From Ascidiimonas aurantiaca (GTDB taxonomy: Bacteria; Bacteroidota; Bacteroidia; Flavobacteriales; Flavobacteriaceae), in contig NZ_JBBEWR010000002.1 of NCBI RefSeq assembly GCF_037646345.1, positions 62,001 through 126,000 on the forward strand: DNA of 64,000 nt, in the 5' to 3' direction. The notes beneath the pieces were generated by a model, which made no database searches, was not told the DNA's origin, and worked only from the letters and a program-made list of their open reading frames with translations. The position numbers and the translations under genes are program-made. This document shows, one piece after another, positions 26,265 through 35,816 of the stretch; the stretch's first letter is position 1; every line of letters begins with the position of its first letter.

Positions 26265-27374
26265 GTGATAAAACTTCATGATACATACTTCACGCCTTTT
26301 ATTAAAAGTGATGAGATTGACAAAGCAGTAAAGCGGGTTGCTCTGGAAATTGCTGATGACTTTAAAGATGAGGTTCCTATTTTTGTTTGTGTACTTAACG
26401 GGGCCTTTATGTTTATGTCAGACCTGCTTAAAAATTACCCCTATCCCTGTGAGGTAAGTTTTGTAAAACTAAGTTCGTATAAAGGATTGTCTTCTACCGG
26501 AATTGTAAAAACGTTGCTGGATGTGTCAGATAGTGTGGAAGGACGCAGTGTCATTATAGTTGAAGATATAATTGATACAGGAAGAACACTCAAAGAACTC
26601 ATTCATCTGTTTTCAGACAGTAATGTAAAAAAGTTTAGGGTGGCTTCTATGTTTTACAAAGCAGATGTTTATAATGGTGAATATAATATTGATTATATAG
26701 GCATTACTATTCCTAATAAGTTTATTGTAGGTTACGGACTGGATTATGACGAGTTGGGAAGGAATTTGCCGGAAGTGTATCAAATAAAACAAAAAACACA
26801 TATGATAAACCTTGTACTTTTTGGAAAACCCGGAGCCGGTAAAGGCACACAAGCGGCCTATTTAAAAGAAGCATATAACCTAGTGCATATATCTACAGGA
26901 GATGTGTTTCGATATAATATCAAAAACGGAACAGAGCTAGGTAAAAAGGCCAAGGAGTATATAGACAGAGGAGATCTGGTACCTGATCAGGTTACCATAG
27001 GAATGCTGGAAGATGAAGTGCTAAAGAACAAAGATGCCGGGGGTTTTATTTTTGATGGTTTTCCAAGAACACGGGCACAGGCACAGGCATTGGATGACCT
27101 TCTGGAGTCCCGGGATATGAAAGTAAATGCTACCATTGCACTGGAAGCGGACGATGAGATACTGATGAAACGTTTACTGGAACGCGGAAAAGTAAGTGGG
27201 CGAAGTGATGACCAGGATGAACATAAAATACGAAATCGTTTTGAAGAGTATTTAGTTAAAACGGCTCCTTTGGCAGCTTATTACAAAGAACAGGATAAGT
27301 TTTACAGTGTGAACGGAGTGGGATCTGTAGAAGAGATTACAGATAAGCTCAAATCTATTGTAGAAGACCTTTGA
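26265..27374 (+). CDS. Hypoxanthine phosphoribosyltransferase-adenylate kinase fusion
   Basis: One 369-residue chain with two purine enzymes. Residues 1-178 are HPRT: KLSSYKG and the PRPP loop VEDIIDTGRTL (about 99-109). Residues 180-369 are a complete adenylate kinase starting at an internal Met: P-loop GKPGAGKGT (187-195), HISTGDVFR, FDGFPRTRAQ and the short lid GRSDDQDEHKIRNRF. The 190-residue kinase is the short-lid form usual in Bacteroidota. The start codon is GTG. A TAA lies five codons upstream and there is no in-frame ATG nearby. The fusion couples IMP/GMP salvage with AMP/ADP balance. An internal start at the kinase Met is possible but unproven. Confidence 0.95.
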   Translation: MIKLHDTYFTPFIKSDEIDKAVKRVALEIADDFKDEVPIFVCVLNGAFMFMSDLLKNYPYPCEVSFVKLSSYKGLSSTGIVKTLLDVSDSVEGRSVIIVEDIIDTGRTLKELIHLFSDSNVKKFRVASMFYKADVYNGEYNIDYIGITIPNKFIVGYGLDYDELGRNLPEVYQIKQKTHMINLVLFGKPGAGKGTQAAYLKEAYNLVHISTGDVFRYNIKNGTELGKKAKEYIDRGDLVPDQVTIGMLEDEVLKNKDAGGFIFDGFPRTRAQAQALDDLLESRDMKVNATIALEADDEILMKRLLERGKVSGRSDDQDEHKIRNRFEEYLVKTAPLAAYYKEQDKFYSVNGVGSVEEITDKLKSIVEDL

Positions 27375-27426
27375 CACTGATATCTTAACTTCAATATTTT
27401 TTATTTAAACACCAAATACCTGATTC

Positions 27427-28437
27427 ATGACGGAGGGTAATTTTGTAGATTATGTAAAGATTCATATTGCATCCGGAAAAGGAGGGCAGGGATCTACGCA
27501 CCTTCATCGTGAAAAATATGTTGCCAAAGGAGGCCCTGACGGAGGTGATGGTGGCCGGGGTGGGCATGTCATCATTCGGGGTAAAAAGAACCTTTGGACG
27601 CTCTATCATTTTAAATTCAAAAAGCATTTCAAGGCAGGACATGGAGAAAGTGGTAGTAAAAACCGAAGCAGTGGTGCAGGTGGTGAAGATGTGTATGTAG
27701 AGGTACCTTTGGGAACGGTTGTGAAAGATACTGATACAGGCAGGGTACTTTTTGAAATTACCAGTGAGGGAGAAGAAAAAGTATTGGCCCAGGGCGGAAA
27801 AGGAGGATTGGGAAACTGGCATTTTAAGAGTGCTACTAACCAAACGCCCCGGTATGCACAACCGGGATTACCCGGAGAGGAAAAGAATATAACCCTTGAA
27901 CTTAAAGTACTGGCCGATGTAGGCCTCGTAGGCTTACCCAACGCAGGAAAATCAACCTTATTGTCTGTAGTTACATCTGCTAAACCCAAAATAGCTAACT
28001 ATGAGTTCACTACCCTAAAACCAAATCTGGGCATTGTTGAGTACCGAGATTTCAAGACATTTGTCATGGCAGATATACCCGGTATTATTGAAGGTGCTGC
28101 TGAAGGCAAGGGCCTGGGGCATTATTTTCTAAGACATATTGAACGCAATGCAGTGTTACTGTTCCTAATACCCGCAGATAGCCCTGATATTTCAAAAGAA
28201 TATGAGGTTTTATTAAACGAACTGCGAAAGTATAATCCTGAATTGTTGGATAAGGGCCGGCTGATAGCAATCTCAAAAAGTGATATGCTTGATAATGAAT
28301 TGAAAGAAGAGATGAAAGTGTTACTGGATGAAGACCTTGATGTTCCTTATCTTTTTATTTCGTCTGTCGCACAACAGGGACTCACAGAATTGAAAGATCG
28401 CCTCTGGCAACTTTTAGCTCCGGTGGAAGAAAACTAG
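27427..28437 (+). CDS. obgE: GTPase Obg (short form without C-terminal extension)
   Basis: GTPase involved in 50S subunit maturation and stress/cell-cycle control. Residues 1-158 are the glycine-rich Obg domain (HIASGKGGQGSTHLHREKY, GGPDGGDGGRGG). The G domain then has G1 GLPNAGKST (169-177), G2 YEFTTLKPNLG, G3 DIPG (216-219) and G4 SKSD. At 336 residues it stops shortly after the G domain and has none of the acidic tail or OCT domain seen in many Obg proteins, as is common in Bacteroidota. It lies 52 bases after hpt-adk and is probably co-transcribed. Confidence 0.95.
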   Translation: MTEGNFVDYVKIHIASGKGGQGSTHLHREKYVAKGGPDGGDGGRGGHVIIRGKKNLWTLYHFKFKKHFKAGHGESGSKNRSSGAGGEDVYVEVPLGTVVKDTDTGRVLFEITSEGEEKVLAQGGKGGLGNWHFKSATNQTPRYAQPGLPGEEKNITLELKVLADVGLVGLPNAGKSTLLSVVTSAKPKIANYEFTTLKPNLGIVEYRDFKTFVMADIPGIIEGAAEGKGLGHYFLRHIERNAVLLFLIPADSPDISKEYEVLLNELRKYNPELLDKGRLIAISKSDMLDNELKEEMKVLLDEDLDVPYLFISSVAQQGLTELKDRLWQLLAPVEEN

Positions 28438-28476
28438 TTACTGCCCTCACGGTTATACCCTTCATTACCACACGCA

Positions 28477-28484
28477 TATTTTTG
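28477..28484 (+). promoter_or_regulatory. -7 promoter element of the DUF4136 gene
   Basis: TATTTTTG fits TAnnTTTG and ends 60 bases before the chosen ATG at 28545. Confidence 0.4.
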
Positions 28485-28544
28485 CCTTTGTAAAAACGTC
28501 GCCTTTGCATAGTTTTGATTAATTTAGATGATAAAATTGAGAAG

Positions 28545-29063
28545 ATGAGACTATTGCCGTTTCTTTTAGTATTGTTTTTCGTGTCCTGTTCTTCCCCCAG
28601 AGTAGTGTTTGATTATGACAAAAAGGTAGATTTTACCAATTATAGGTCTTACAATTATTACCCTGATATGGAAACAGGAATGAACCAATTAGATGATAAA
28701 CGTTTGGTAAGGAGTATGGATTCTATATTACAGGAAAGAGGATTTTCCAGGGTAAAAGATCCGGACATATATATCAATATAATAAGCGAGGAATATGAAA
28801 GTCAGAACCCTGCATCTATTGGTATTGGTTTAGGCAGTGGCGGAAGAAACTCCGGGATAGGTGTCTCGGGAGGTATTCCTGTTGGGAGCGTTTCTCTTAC
28901 GCAGGAACTGGTATTTGATATTATTGATGTAAAACGAAATGAGCTTTTATGGCAAGCTACTGCCAAAAGTAAGGTTAGCAAGACCTATACGCCTTTACAG
29001 AGAGAAAAGTATTTCAGGAGTATTGTAGAGAAAGTTTTTAACCAGTTCCCTCCAAAAAATTGA
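28545..29063 (+). CDS. DUF4136 domain lipoprotein
   Basis: A 172-residue envelope lipoprotein. The start at 28545 (MRLLPFLLVLFFVSC) gives a lipoprotein signal peptide with Cys15. The in-frame TTG ten codons upstream is rejected because it buries that signal. The domain begins at VVFDYDKKVDFTNYRSYNYYP and contains MDSILQERGFSRVKDPDIYINI and LVFDIIDVKRNELLWQATAKSKV, which is the DUF4136 pattern. The function of the family is unknown. The middle has a Gly-rich stretch (GIGLGSGGRNSGIGVSGG). Confidence 0.85.
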   Translation: MRLLPFLLVLFFVSCSSPRVVFDYDKKVDFTNYRSYNYYPDMETGMNQLDDKRLVRSMDSILQERGFSRVKDPDIYINIISEEYESQNPASIGIGLGSGGRNSGIGVSGGIPVGSVSLTQELVFDIIDVKRNELLWQATAKSKVSKTYTPLQREKYFRSIVEKVFNQFPPKN

Positions 29064-29098
29064 AAGGCTGCCGGTACTTTTTTCCCGGCAGCTTTCTG
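29062..29098. terminator. Hairpin between convergent DUF4136 and OmpA-PD40 genes
   Basis: Arms GAAAGGCTGCCGG (29062-29074) and CCGGCAGCTTTC (29085-29096) pair over about 12 bp with one bulged G. The loop is T-rich. It can terminate the + strand gene and is close enough to protect the 3' end of the minus-strand gene. Confidence 0.65.
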
Positions 29099-29133
29099 GT
29101 TTACTCGTTGGGGGGTAACGAATAATCAATAGG

Positions 29134-31056
29134 TTACTCTACGTTAAGAATAACAAACTCACTTCTCCTATTTAATTCGTGTTGTTCCTGTGAACAATTG
29201 TTTTCTTCGCAACCTATTAAGGGTCTCCTTTTTCCGTAACCTTTGGCCGACACACGATCTGGAGTGATTCCCTGTGAAATAATATAGTTACGGGTACTAT
29301 TAGCACGTTTTTCAGAGAGTTGATCATTATAAGCATCGGTACCTCTTTGGTCGGTATGGGAACCAATAGTTATTTTCATTTTAGGATATTGTTTCATTTT
29401 TTGCACTACACTATTCAGTATGGTCTTAGCGTCATCCCTAATGTCCCATTTATCAAAATCAAAATAAATATTATCTACTTTGATCAGGAGTTTTTCTTCT
29501 ACTTTTACCAGGTCATTATCTACCTGATCATATGAGGTAAGTTCAAAATTCTTTCTGTTAACCACGTTTCTGCGGTCATCCAGGGTTAAGGTATCTGTTG
29601 CTTTCAGGTAGTTTGATTTCTCAATCTGTAACACGTAGGTATTAGCTGCATTTACCTTGAGACGATAGAGTCCCTGCCGGTCGGTCATAATTTTGTTCAC
29701 GGTGGTACTGTCTGCACCTGTTACGGTAATAGAAGCACCGGCAATAGGTTTCCCGGTGTCATTTTCACTTACGATTCCTTCAACGGTTTGAACAGGTGTA
29801 ATAAATGGCAGGTCTTTTATCTCTTTAATACGATAGATGTCATCATCACCTTTGCCACCAGGTCTGTTGGAGGCCATGTACCCTATGCTATTTTCCTCAT
29901 TTATGTAAAATGAAAAATCGTCATATCCGCTGTTTACGGGAAGTCCGATGTTTATGGGTTTTTGATAGCCCTCAGTATTAGGAGCGCTTACAAAGATATC
30001 GAGTAGGCCAAAACCGGCATGGCCGTCTGAGGAAAAATACAGCAGGTTACTTTCTGAAATGAAGGGGAACTGCTCTCTTTTGGATGTATTTACATGGGGC
30101 CCGACGTTTACAGGTTTTCCAAAGGTACCATCTTTAAGGATCTCTACGGCAAAAATATCAAAGGAACCAAAAGATCCCGGCATGTCTGATGCAAAGAATA
30201 AATATTTTTCATCCGGAGACAGCGCCGGGTGCTCTACAGAATAGGTTTCACTGTTAAAAGGTAGTGGTTCGATATTGCTCCACTCACCGTCTATAAGTAT
30301 GGCTTTGTATATTTGAAGATGTGCAATTTTTTCTTCATCTTCTCTTTTGCTGTTTCTGGTAAAATAAACCGTTTTTCCATCTTTTGTAAACACGGCATTC
30401 GATTCGTGAAGGCCGGTGTTTATTTGTTCGGAAAAACCGGAGCTAATACTGTCGGTTGCAATTCGTTCACTCGCTTCAATGATATACAGATCGAGATACG
30501 GTTGGTTGTTCCACTTAAAACTCTTTGACAAAAAGCCCGTTTTTTTTGTGGGGGTTGTGTACACTATGGACCTTCCATAGGGAAAGGCACCAAAATCTGA
30601 AAAAGACGTATTGATGGCAAGATTGGTTATTTCAAAACGATTGCCTAAAGCTTCTACTTGATCAAGCAGAGCCCATTCTTCCCGAAAGGTCTCTGTCAGG
30701 TTATTTTGATCTGCATATATTTGCATCCACTTTCGGGCTTCTGCTTTTTCACCCTGTGCCAGTAAAGTGTGTGCATAACGAAAATAATAGTCACTATCTA
30801 TTTTGTCCTTATAACGGTCAGTAAGTATTTTATAATAAGATAAAGCATTCTCCATATCACCGGTATAATAGTAACTATCAGCCAGTCTTTTCAGTATATA
30901 TGGGCTTTTATTTTTTGCGAGGGCATCAATATACAGAGGTATCGCTTTGCTGTAAAAGGTTCTTTCAAAATATCTGTCGGCTCTTAAGGTGTTGCTGCTT
31001 TGTGCACTGGCCAATACACAAGAAAAAAGTGATATAAATAGAAATATTTTTTTCAT
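29134..31056 (-). CDS. OmpA family protein with PD40 repeats (T9SS-associated, PorE/SprE-like neighbour)
   Basis: A 640-residue exported protein with a signal peptide (MKKIFLFISLFSCVLASAQ). After it come TPR-like helices (~25-150), a PD40/WD40-like propeller (AVFTKDGKTVYFTRNS, HPALSPDEKYLFFASD, FSSDGHAGFGLLDIFV), a carboxypeptidase-regulatory-like Ig domain (VEGIVSENDTGKPIAGASI, ~425-510) and a C-terminal OmpA peptidoglycan-binding domain (YFDFDKWDIRDDAK, GSHTDQRGTDAYND). This layout is that of the OmpA proteins in Bacteroidota gliding/T9SS gene trios, which probably tie surface machinery to peptidoglycan. Third gene of the trio. Confidence 0.9.
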   Translation of the reverse strand: MKKIFLFISLFSCVLASAQSSNTLRADRYFERTFYSKAIPLYIDALAKNKSPYILKRLADSYYYTGDMENALSYYKILTDRYKDKIDSDYYFRYAHTLLAQGEKAEARKWMQIYADQNNLTETFREEWALLDQVEALGNRFEITNLAINTSFSDFGAFPYGRSIVYTTPTKKTGFLSKSFKWNNQPYLDLYIIEASERIATDSISSGFSEQINTGLHESNAVFTKDGKTVYFTRNSKREDEEKIAHLQIYKAILIDGEWSNIEPLPFNSETYSVEHPALSPDEKYLFFASDMPGSFGSFDIFAVEILKDGTFGKPVNVGPHVNTSKREQFPFISESNLLYFSSDGHAGFGLLDIFVSAPNTEGYQKPINIGLPVNSGYDDFSFYINEENSIGYMASNRPGGKGDDDIYRIKEIKDLPFITPVQTVEGIVSENDTGKPIAGASITVTGADSTTVNKIMTDRQGLYRLKVNAANTYVLQIEKSNYLKATDTLTLDDRRNVVNRKNFELTSYDQVDNDLVKVEEKLLIKVDNIYFDFDKWDIRDDAKTILNSVVQKMKQYPKMKITIGSHTDQRGTDAYNDQLSEKRANSTRNYIISQGITPDRVSAKGYGKRRPLIGCEENNCSQEQHELNRRSEFVILNVE

Positions 31057-31066
31057 GATGTCATAT

Positions 31067-32032
31067 TTAAAAGAATCTTGGCGACTTGTTATATCCTCTG
31101 CTCAATCCCAGCAGATCCAGATCAAAAAGAAGGAACACTTCGTGTGTACCCGAATTGAAATCTCCCAGATTGGTGGTAGTATAGTCATAGGCATATCCTA
31201 TTCTTAAACCGGGAGTTACTTTTACGTTAAATAAAGCACTTACGGCATCATCCAGACGGTATGAAAGACCTGCTTCAAATTTTTCATTAAAGAGTACATT
31301 GGCTGAGATATCAAGTGATAAAGGTGCTCCAGATACGGCTCTCGTCATGAAAGAGGGCTTAAATTTAAGCTGGCTGTTAATATCAAAAACATACCCACCG
31401 GTAAAAAATACGTGAATATTTTCAGCTCCCAGCCTGCGTATCCCGTTTTCTCTGTCAAGGTGTTTATTATTAAAAAAGTTAGGTGCCGATAGCCCCAGAT
31501 AAAAACGGTCGTTGTAGAGAAAGGCACCTGCACCAAGATTAGGAAAGGTTTCACTAACATTTTGAGCAAAGGCAGGGTCTGTTGAAAAATCTCCGGAGTT
31601 GAGTTGTACATCATCAAACCTCGTGTTGAAAAGGGTAACTCCTGCTTTTACTCCCAGAGACAGGTAAGTAAACTGGTTTATCTGCAATACATAGGCAAAG
31701 TCACCATAAATATTATCTTCATTCACCAGGCCATCCCCAATTTCGTCATGAACTACGGAGATTCCCACTTCAATACGTTCATTTAAAGGGGTATGTGCAA
31801 AAAAGGTAGCGGTTTTAGGTGCACCTACGGCACCTACCCACTGAGACCTGTAAAGAGCTCCCATATTTATCACACCGGCATCTGCTGTGGCATAAGCCGG
31901 GTTAATAACGCTCATGTTGTACATATATTGAGTGTACACAGGATCTTGCTGACCAAAAGCTTTGTAACTCACAACAGCGACCATGAAAAGCAGGCATACA
32001 AGATCTTTTATGTTTCTTTTTTTGAAAGTCAT
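31067..32032 (-). CDS. PorP/SprF family type IX secretion membrane protein
   Basis: A 321-residue outer-membrane protein. It begins with an N-terminal signal (LVCLLFMVAVVSYKAFGQ) and the family hallmark QQDPVYTQYMYNMSVINPAYA, then beta-barrel strands and the ending RGYNKSPRFF. PorP/SprF proteins bind or help deliver T9SS cargo with type B C-terminal domains. In the best-studied case, SprF is needed to secrete the adhesin SprB. It lies 12 bases after just such a cargo gene and 10 bases before the OmpA-PD40 gene. Confidence 0.93.
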   Translation of the reverse strand: MTFKKRNIKDLVCLLFMVAVVSYKAFGQQDPVYTQYMYNMSVINPAYATADAGVINMGALYRSQWVGAVGAPKTATFFAHTPLNERIEVGISVVHDEIGDGLVNEDNIYGDFAYVLQINQFTYLSLGVKAGVTLFNTRFDDVQLNSGDFSTDPAFAQNVSETFPNLGAGAFLYNDRFYLGLSAPNFFNNKHLDRENGIRRLGAENIHVFFTGGYVFDINSQLKFKPSFMTRAVSGAPLSLDISANVLFNEKFEAGLSYRLDDAVSALFNVKVTPGLRIGYAYDYTTTNLGDFNSGTHEVFLLFDLDLLGLSRGYNKSPRFF

Positions 32033-32044
32033 TTTTCGGTTCTT

Positions 32045-34627
32045 TTATCTGTTTAGATATAGCCTTCCCTGTTTGGGGGCGAGGTTATCTCTGTTGAAGT
32101 TAATTATGTAGAAATATACACCGTTAGGAAGGATATTGTTACCTACGGTCCTGCTTTGGTTGGAGGTGCCATCCCAATGCGGAGTATCCCGGTTGCCCTG
32201 ATATACCAGATTGCCATAACGATTATAGATCTCTATGGTGTAATCAGGAAAAAGAAATTCAATATCGTTTAGTTCATAAGTATCATTAAGGTTATCGCCA
32301 TTTGGAGAAAACCCATCCGGAATAAAAAGAGTAAACTCATCTGGGTCACAATTGGTTAGATCTACTATGACCGGGAGCCGGTCTGAGCTTTCGCAACCGG
32401 TACCTGAATTAAAAACGGCTGCATAATAGGTTTCATTCTGTACCAACAAAGTAGTAAGACTCAATACATTTCCACCTTCGGGTGCATCGTACCACAGGAT
32501 GGAAAGGGAGTTGTCAAAAATAACATTTGCTTCAAGGTCACTCAATGTAGGATCGCTTATCCCACAGAAATTGGCACCGTCAGGTACGAGGGTAGGTGCG
32601 GGATCATTATTTACGATTACTGATATGGCTACCCGTGTAGTACTAAAACAACCATTGGCATCTTGTTCTGCCGCATAGTAAGTACCGGTAACTAAAGGAT
32701 CGGAGCTGTTATATGCCAGTCCGTTTTGAAGTGAATCAAACCATACCGGATTGGTTCCCTGGTCAATAAAGTTATTAAGATCACCTACTACAGGACTGTC
32801 AATAAGACAAAAACCGGCTGTAGTGGTGGTAAGGGTGGGTACAGGTGGATTGTTTATACTCACGGTAACGGCCAACCGATTAGTACTTTCACAACCTGAA
32901 GAAGTATCGGTTTCTGTGACGTAGTAAGTTGTACCGTCAATTAAAGGATCGCCGGGAGACAAAGTATTCCCGCCATTTTGTGCATCATATACGGTGATGG
33001 TACCATTGGTCTCAGCATTTATATTGTTAATAAGGTCTGCAATAGTGGGATCATTGGTTTCACAAAATACCTCACCATTACTGTTAAGAGTGGGGTTAGG
33101 GTTGCTAATAGATACCTCTACGGTGGCTACAGCATCTGCGCAGGTGCCTGCTCCGGGTACCGTATAGGTATAGGTACCTGTGGTATTAGAAGAAGGGATA
33201 AAGGTACCCTGGTCTCCATTTGTAAGAGTGTCGGGGCCCGTCCACGTACCCCCAGAATCTGCATTGGAACCCAGTAAGCTAAAAAGGTTAATGGCCGGGT
33301 CATCTCCACAAAAGGAAGCAGAGGTGCTAACTCCGGCATTGGGTGCGGTTGTGACAGAAACGTTTACCGTGGCGGTATCATTCCCGCATAAGGCACTTCC
33401 TGTTACGGTATAGGTATATATGCCCTGAGGGTCTGTTGCAGGATCAAAAATGCCACTGCCGCTGGTTAATGCCGGACTCCAAGAACCTCCGGTATCGGGG
33501 TTATCACCCAAAAGCGTAAAGAGGTCAACAGCAGCATCGTTACTACAAAGATCAACTGAACCATCAGTACCGGCATTAGGCGGGTCTATGTCAATGGTAA
33601 CTGTTATGGTGGCAGTATCATCAGGACAGGCATTTTGCCCTTCTACGGTATAGGTAAAAGAAAAAGAACCTTCATTTAAAAGGGTAGGGTCCAGTGTTCC
33701 CAGATCACCATTGGTGAGTGTTACCGGGCCTGTCCAGGTACCTCCGTTATCTGGAGAGCCGCTTAAAAGGCTAAACAGGTTTACCGGTGTAGTTTCATTT
33801 TCGCAAAGGCCGAGGGTTCCGTCTTCTCCGGCATCTGGTGCCGTATCAAAACGTACTATAGTTCTGAAACGCCCTTCACTTTCACAGGGAAAAGAGGTTT
33901 GTGAGGCAAAATAGTCTTCGTTTTCTGTTAGAGGTAATGTTGGATCCAGGGGAGAAGTGGAGACCGCCGATTCATACCAGACAATCTCGGTACCGTTGGC
34001 AGTAAGGTCGGCAACAGTAAAAACAGTTGGGTTATCTGGATCGATACAGAAAAACTGCTCGGGATCTCCTGTTGGGGCTCCGGGATCAATAATGGTAACG
34101 GTTGTAGGCAGTCTGCGGCTAATACATCCGTTTTCTGTTTGTTGTGCCCAGTAGGTAGTGCCATTCACGAGCTGGGTAGATAGAGGGAGCAGGTTACCAC
34201 CATTCTGAGAATCAAACCACTCAATGTTGAGTCCGTCTGCACTTAATTGAGCAATGGTGTTAACATCTGAAGAACACCTGGAAAGAGCCACATCTACATT
34301 GGTGGGAGGCAGTCCCTGAATAGTCACCAATACCTGAGCTCTGGTACCGCAACTGCCGGTGTTGTCATCGGCAAAATAAATTGTATTGTTCTGAAGGGGG
34401 GTGTTGGTTGAGAGTGGGGTACCTCCGGTAGCAGTTACGTACCAGGCAATACCACTTCCGTTGTCTGTTGCTGCCAGAGAAGATATTCTGGGAGAATCTG
34501 TATCGCAAAAAAACTGATTGTTGTCTGCCACGGTTGGGCATTGTGCTTTTGCAGTGTTGGGGGGGAGGAAAAGGGCGAGAATGAAAATAAAATTTCCAAA
34601 AGCCAGTTTCCAAGTTGTTCTTTTCAT
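32045..34627 (-). CDS. T9SS type B sorting domain surface protein with Ig-like repeats
   Basis: An 860-residue secreted surface protein, likely adhesin-like. The signal peptide is residues 1-29. Ig-like modules of the form 'FC..D.P.I.DL...WYD...GGN.L....L..GTTYYA' recur at ~38-105, 115-180, 190-260, 519-592, 605-672 and 686-758. Three near-identical modules of ~80 residues sit at about 264-346, 349-426 and 428-508 (NAGTDGSVDLC, GGTWTGP, GTYTYTV). The C-terminus (764-860) has IPDGFSPNGDNLNDTYE and YNRYGNLVYQG, the gliding-motility-associated type B T9SS signal. The downstream PorP/SprF is its probable secretion partner. Confidence 0.92.
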   Translation of the reverse strand: MKRTTWKLAFGNFIFILALFLPPNTAKAQCPTVADNNQFFCDTDSPRISSLAATDNGSGIAWYVTATGGTPLSTNTPLQNNTIYFADDNTGSCGTRAQVLVTIQGLPPTNVDVALSRCSSDVNTIAQLSADGLNIEWFDSQNGGNLLPLSTQLVNGTTYWAQQTENGCISRRLPTTVTIIDPGAPTGDPEQFFCIDPDNPTVFTVADLTANGTEIVWYESAVSTSPLDPTLPLTENEDYFASQTSFPCESEGRFRTIVRFDTAPDAGEDGTLGLCENETTPVNLFSLLSGSPDNGGTWTGPVTLTNGDLGTLDPTLLNEGSFSFTYTVEGQNACPDDTATITVTIDIDPPNAGTDGSVDLCSNDAAVDLFTLLGDNPDTGGSWSPALTSGSGIFDPATDPQGIYTYTVTGSALCGNDTATVNVSVTTAPNAGVSTSASFCGDDPAINLFSLLGSNADSGGTWTGPDTLTNGDQGTFIPSSNTTGTYTYTVPGAGTCADAVATVEVSISNPNPTLNSNGEVFCETNDPTIADLINNINAETNGTITVYDAQNGGNTLSPGDPLIDGTTYYVTETDTSSGCESTNRLAVTVSINNPPVPTLTTTTAGFCLIDSPVVGDLNNFIDQGTNPVWFDSLQNGLAYNSSDPLVTGTYYAAEQDANGCFSTTRVAISVIVNNDPAPTLVPDGANFCGISDPTLSDLEANVIFDNSLSILWYDAPEGGNVLSLTTLLVQNETYYAAVFNSGTGCESSDRLPVIVDLTNCDPDEFTLFIPDGFSPNGDNLNDTYELNDIEFLFPDYTIEIYNRYGNLVYQGNRDTPHWDGTSNQSRTVGNNILPNGVYFYIINFNRDNLAPKQGRLYLNR
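33104..33838 (-). repeat. Three tandem ~80-residue repeats inside the surface protein
   Basis: The repeats encode residues 264-508. Each has the order NAG..G....C.......LF.LLG..PD.GG.W....L.....G.......G.Y.YTV.G...C.....TV.V. The first and third share TWTGP..LTNGD.GT exactly. The units look like internal duplication and are a likely site for length variation between strains. Confidence 0.8.
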
Positions 34628-34843
34628 AAAGGTAATTTATTAATTACAAAAACTCGGATGAAGTACTTTTGGAAGGTAAAGAAGCAATAAATCGCCCGAA
34701 TTACGGTTTTATTGTTGAAATTTTCGACAAAAAGCGTAAATTTTCGGATGAAATTGTCATAAAGTTTAATTTTATTTTAACAGAACATTAATATAACTTC
34801 ACTCTTATTTTTTTCATTTTGCACGCCTGAGATAAGTAAATGT

Positions 34844-35806
34844 ATGATGAAAAACGCAATTATTCTTTTCTGTTTGTTCCCGTTTTATTTTTTTGGCCAG
34901 GAGGCTTTGGTATCCCGGGCAGACGCTCTTATATCTGAGAAGAAATATGTACAGGCAGAAGCGGTTTTAAAGAAAGCGTTCCAGGATGGAAATGATAGCT
35001 CAGCTTTACTGGAAAAACTGGGAGATGTTTATGGTCATCAGAAAAATTGGGGAAAAGCAGCAGTTTACTATAAAAAATTAAGAGATCGTCACCCAGATGT
35101 GGCAAACTACCACTATAAATATGGTGGTGTTATAGGCATGAAAGCCCTTGAAAACAAATTAAAGGCTATTGGCCTCATCGGGGACATTAAATCTTCTTTT
35201 ATCAAAGCTGCTGAGTTAGATCCTACACATATTGAAGCCAGGTGGGCCCTGGTGGAATTATATATGCAGTTACCGGGAGTTTTAGGTGGCAGTAAGAAAA
35301 AATCATTGAAATATGCTGAAGAACTGGAGGCACTTTCAAAGGTAGATGGCTTTTTAGCCAAGGGGTATATTTATGAGTACGATAATGAACCCGTGAAAGC
35401 AGAAGAATATTATAGAAATGCGGTAAGAGTAGGAGGGTCTGTTACCTGTTACGAAAAGTTAGCTACTCTTTATGAAAAGAAAACAGGAGAGCCCGATAAG
35501 GCTATTCAAACTATGGAAGAAGCGCAAAAAAAGCATAACCGTAACGCTTTGCACTATCAAATAGGAAAGGTGTGTGCCGATTATAATATTCAGTTAGATA
35601 AGGGCATACAGTGCCTAAATACGTATATTGAAAATTATTCGGTTAAGGACGGTGTTCCTGTAGAATGGGCCTATTATAGAATTGCACAAATATACAGGCA
35701 CAAAGGCGATAAAGCCAATGCGCTTAAATGGGTGGACAAAGCTTTGGATAAACACCCCGGATTTGAAGAAGCTGCCAAAGAGAAAAAGCGCATCAGCACT
35801 ATTTAG
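34844..35806 (+). CDS. Tetratricopeptide-repeat protein, exported
   Basis: A 320-residue protein with a short signal peptide (NAIILFCLFPFYFFGQ) and TPR motifs through its length: ALLEKLGDVYGHQKNWGKAAVYYKKL, GYIYEYDNEPVKAEEYYRNAV and RIAQIYRHKGDKANALKWVDKAL. It probably scaffolds protein contacts in the periplasm. No enzymatic domain is seen. A second ATG one codon downstream could be the start. It converges with the VKOR-thioredoxin gene, 10 bases apart. Confidence 0.82.
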   Translation: MMKNAIILFCLFPFYFFGQEALVSRADALISEKKYVQAEAVLKKAFQDGNDSSALLEKLGDVYGHQKNWGKAAVYYKKLRDRHPDVANYHYKYGGVIGMKALENKLKAIGLIGDIKSSFIKAAELDPTHIEARWALVELYMQLPGVLGGSKKKSLKYAEELEALSKVDGFLAKGYIYEYDNEPVKAEEYYRNAVRVGGSVTCYEKLATLYEKKTGEPDKAIQTMEEAQKKHNRNALHYQIGKVCADYNIQLDKGIQCLNTYIENYSVKDGVPVEWAYYRIAQIYRHKGDKANALKWVDKALDKHPGFEEAAKEKKRISTI

Positions 35807-35816
35807 TATTTTATAT

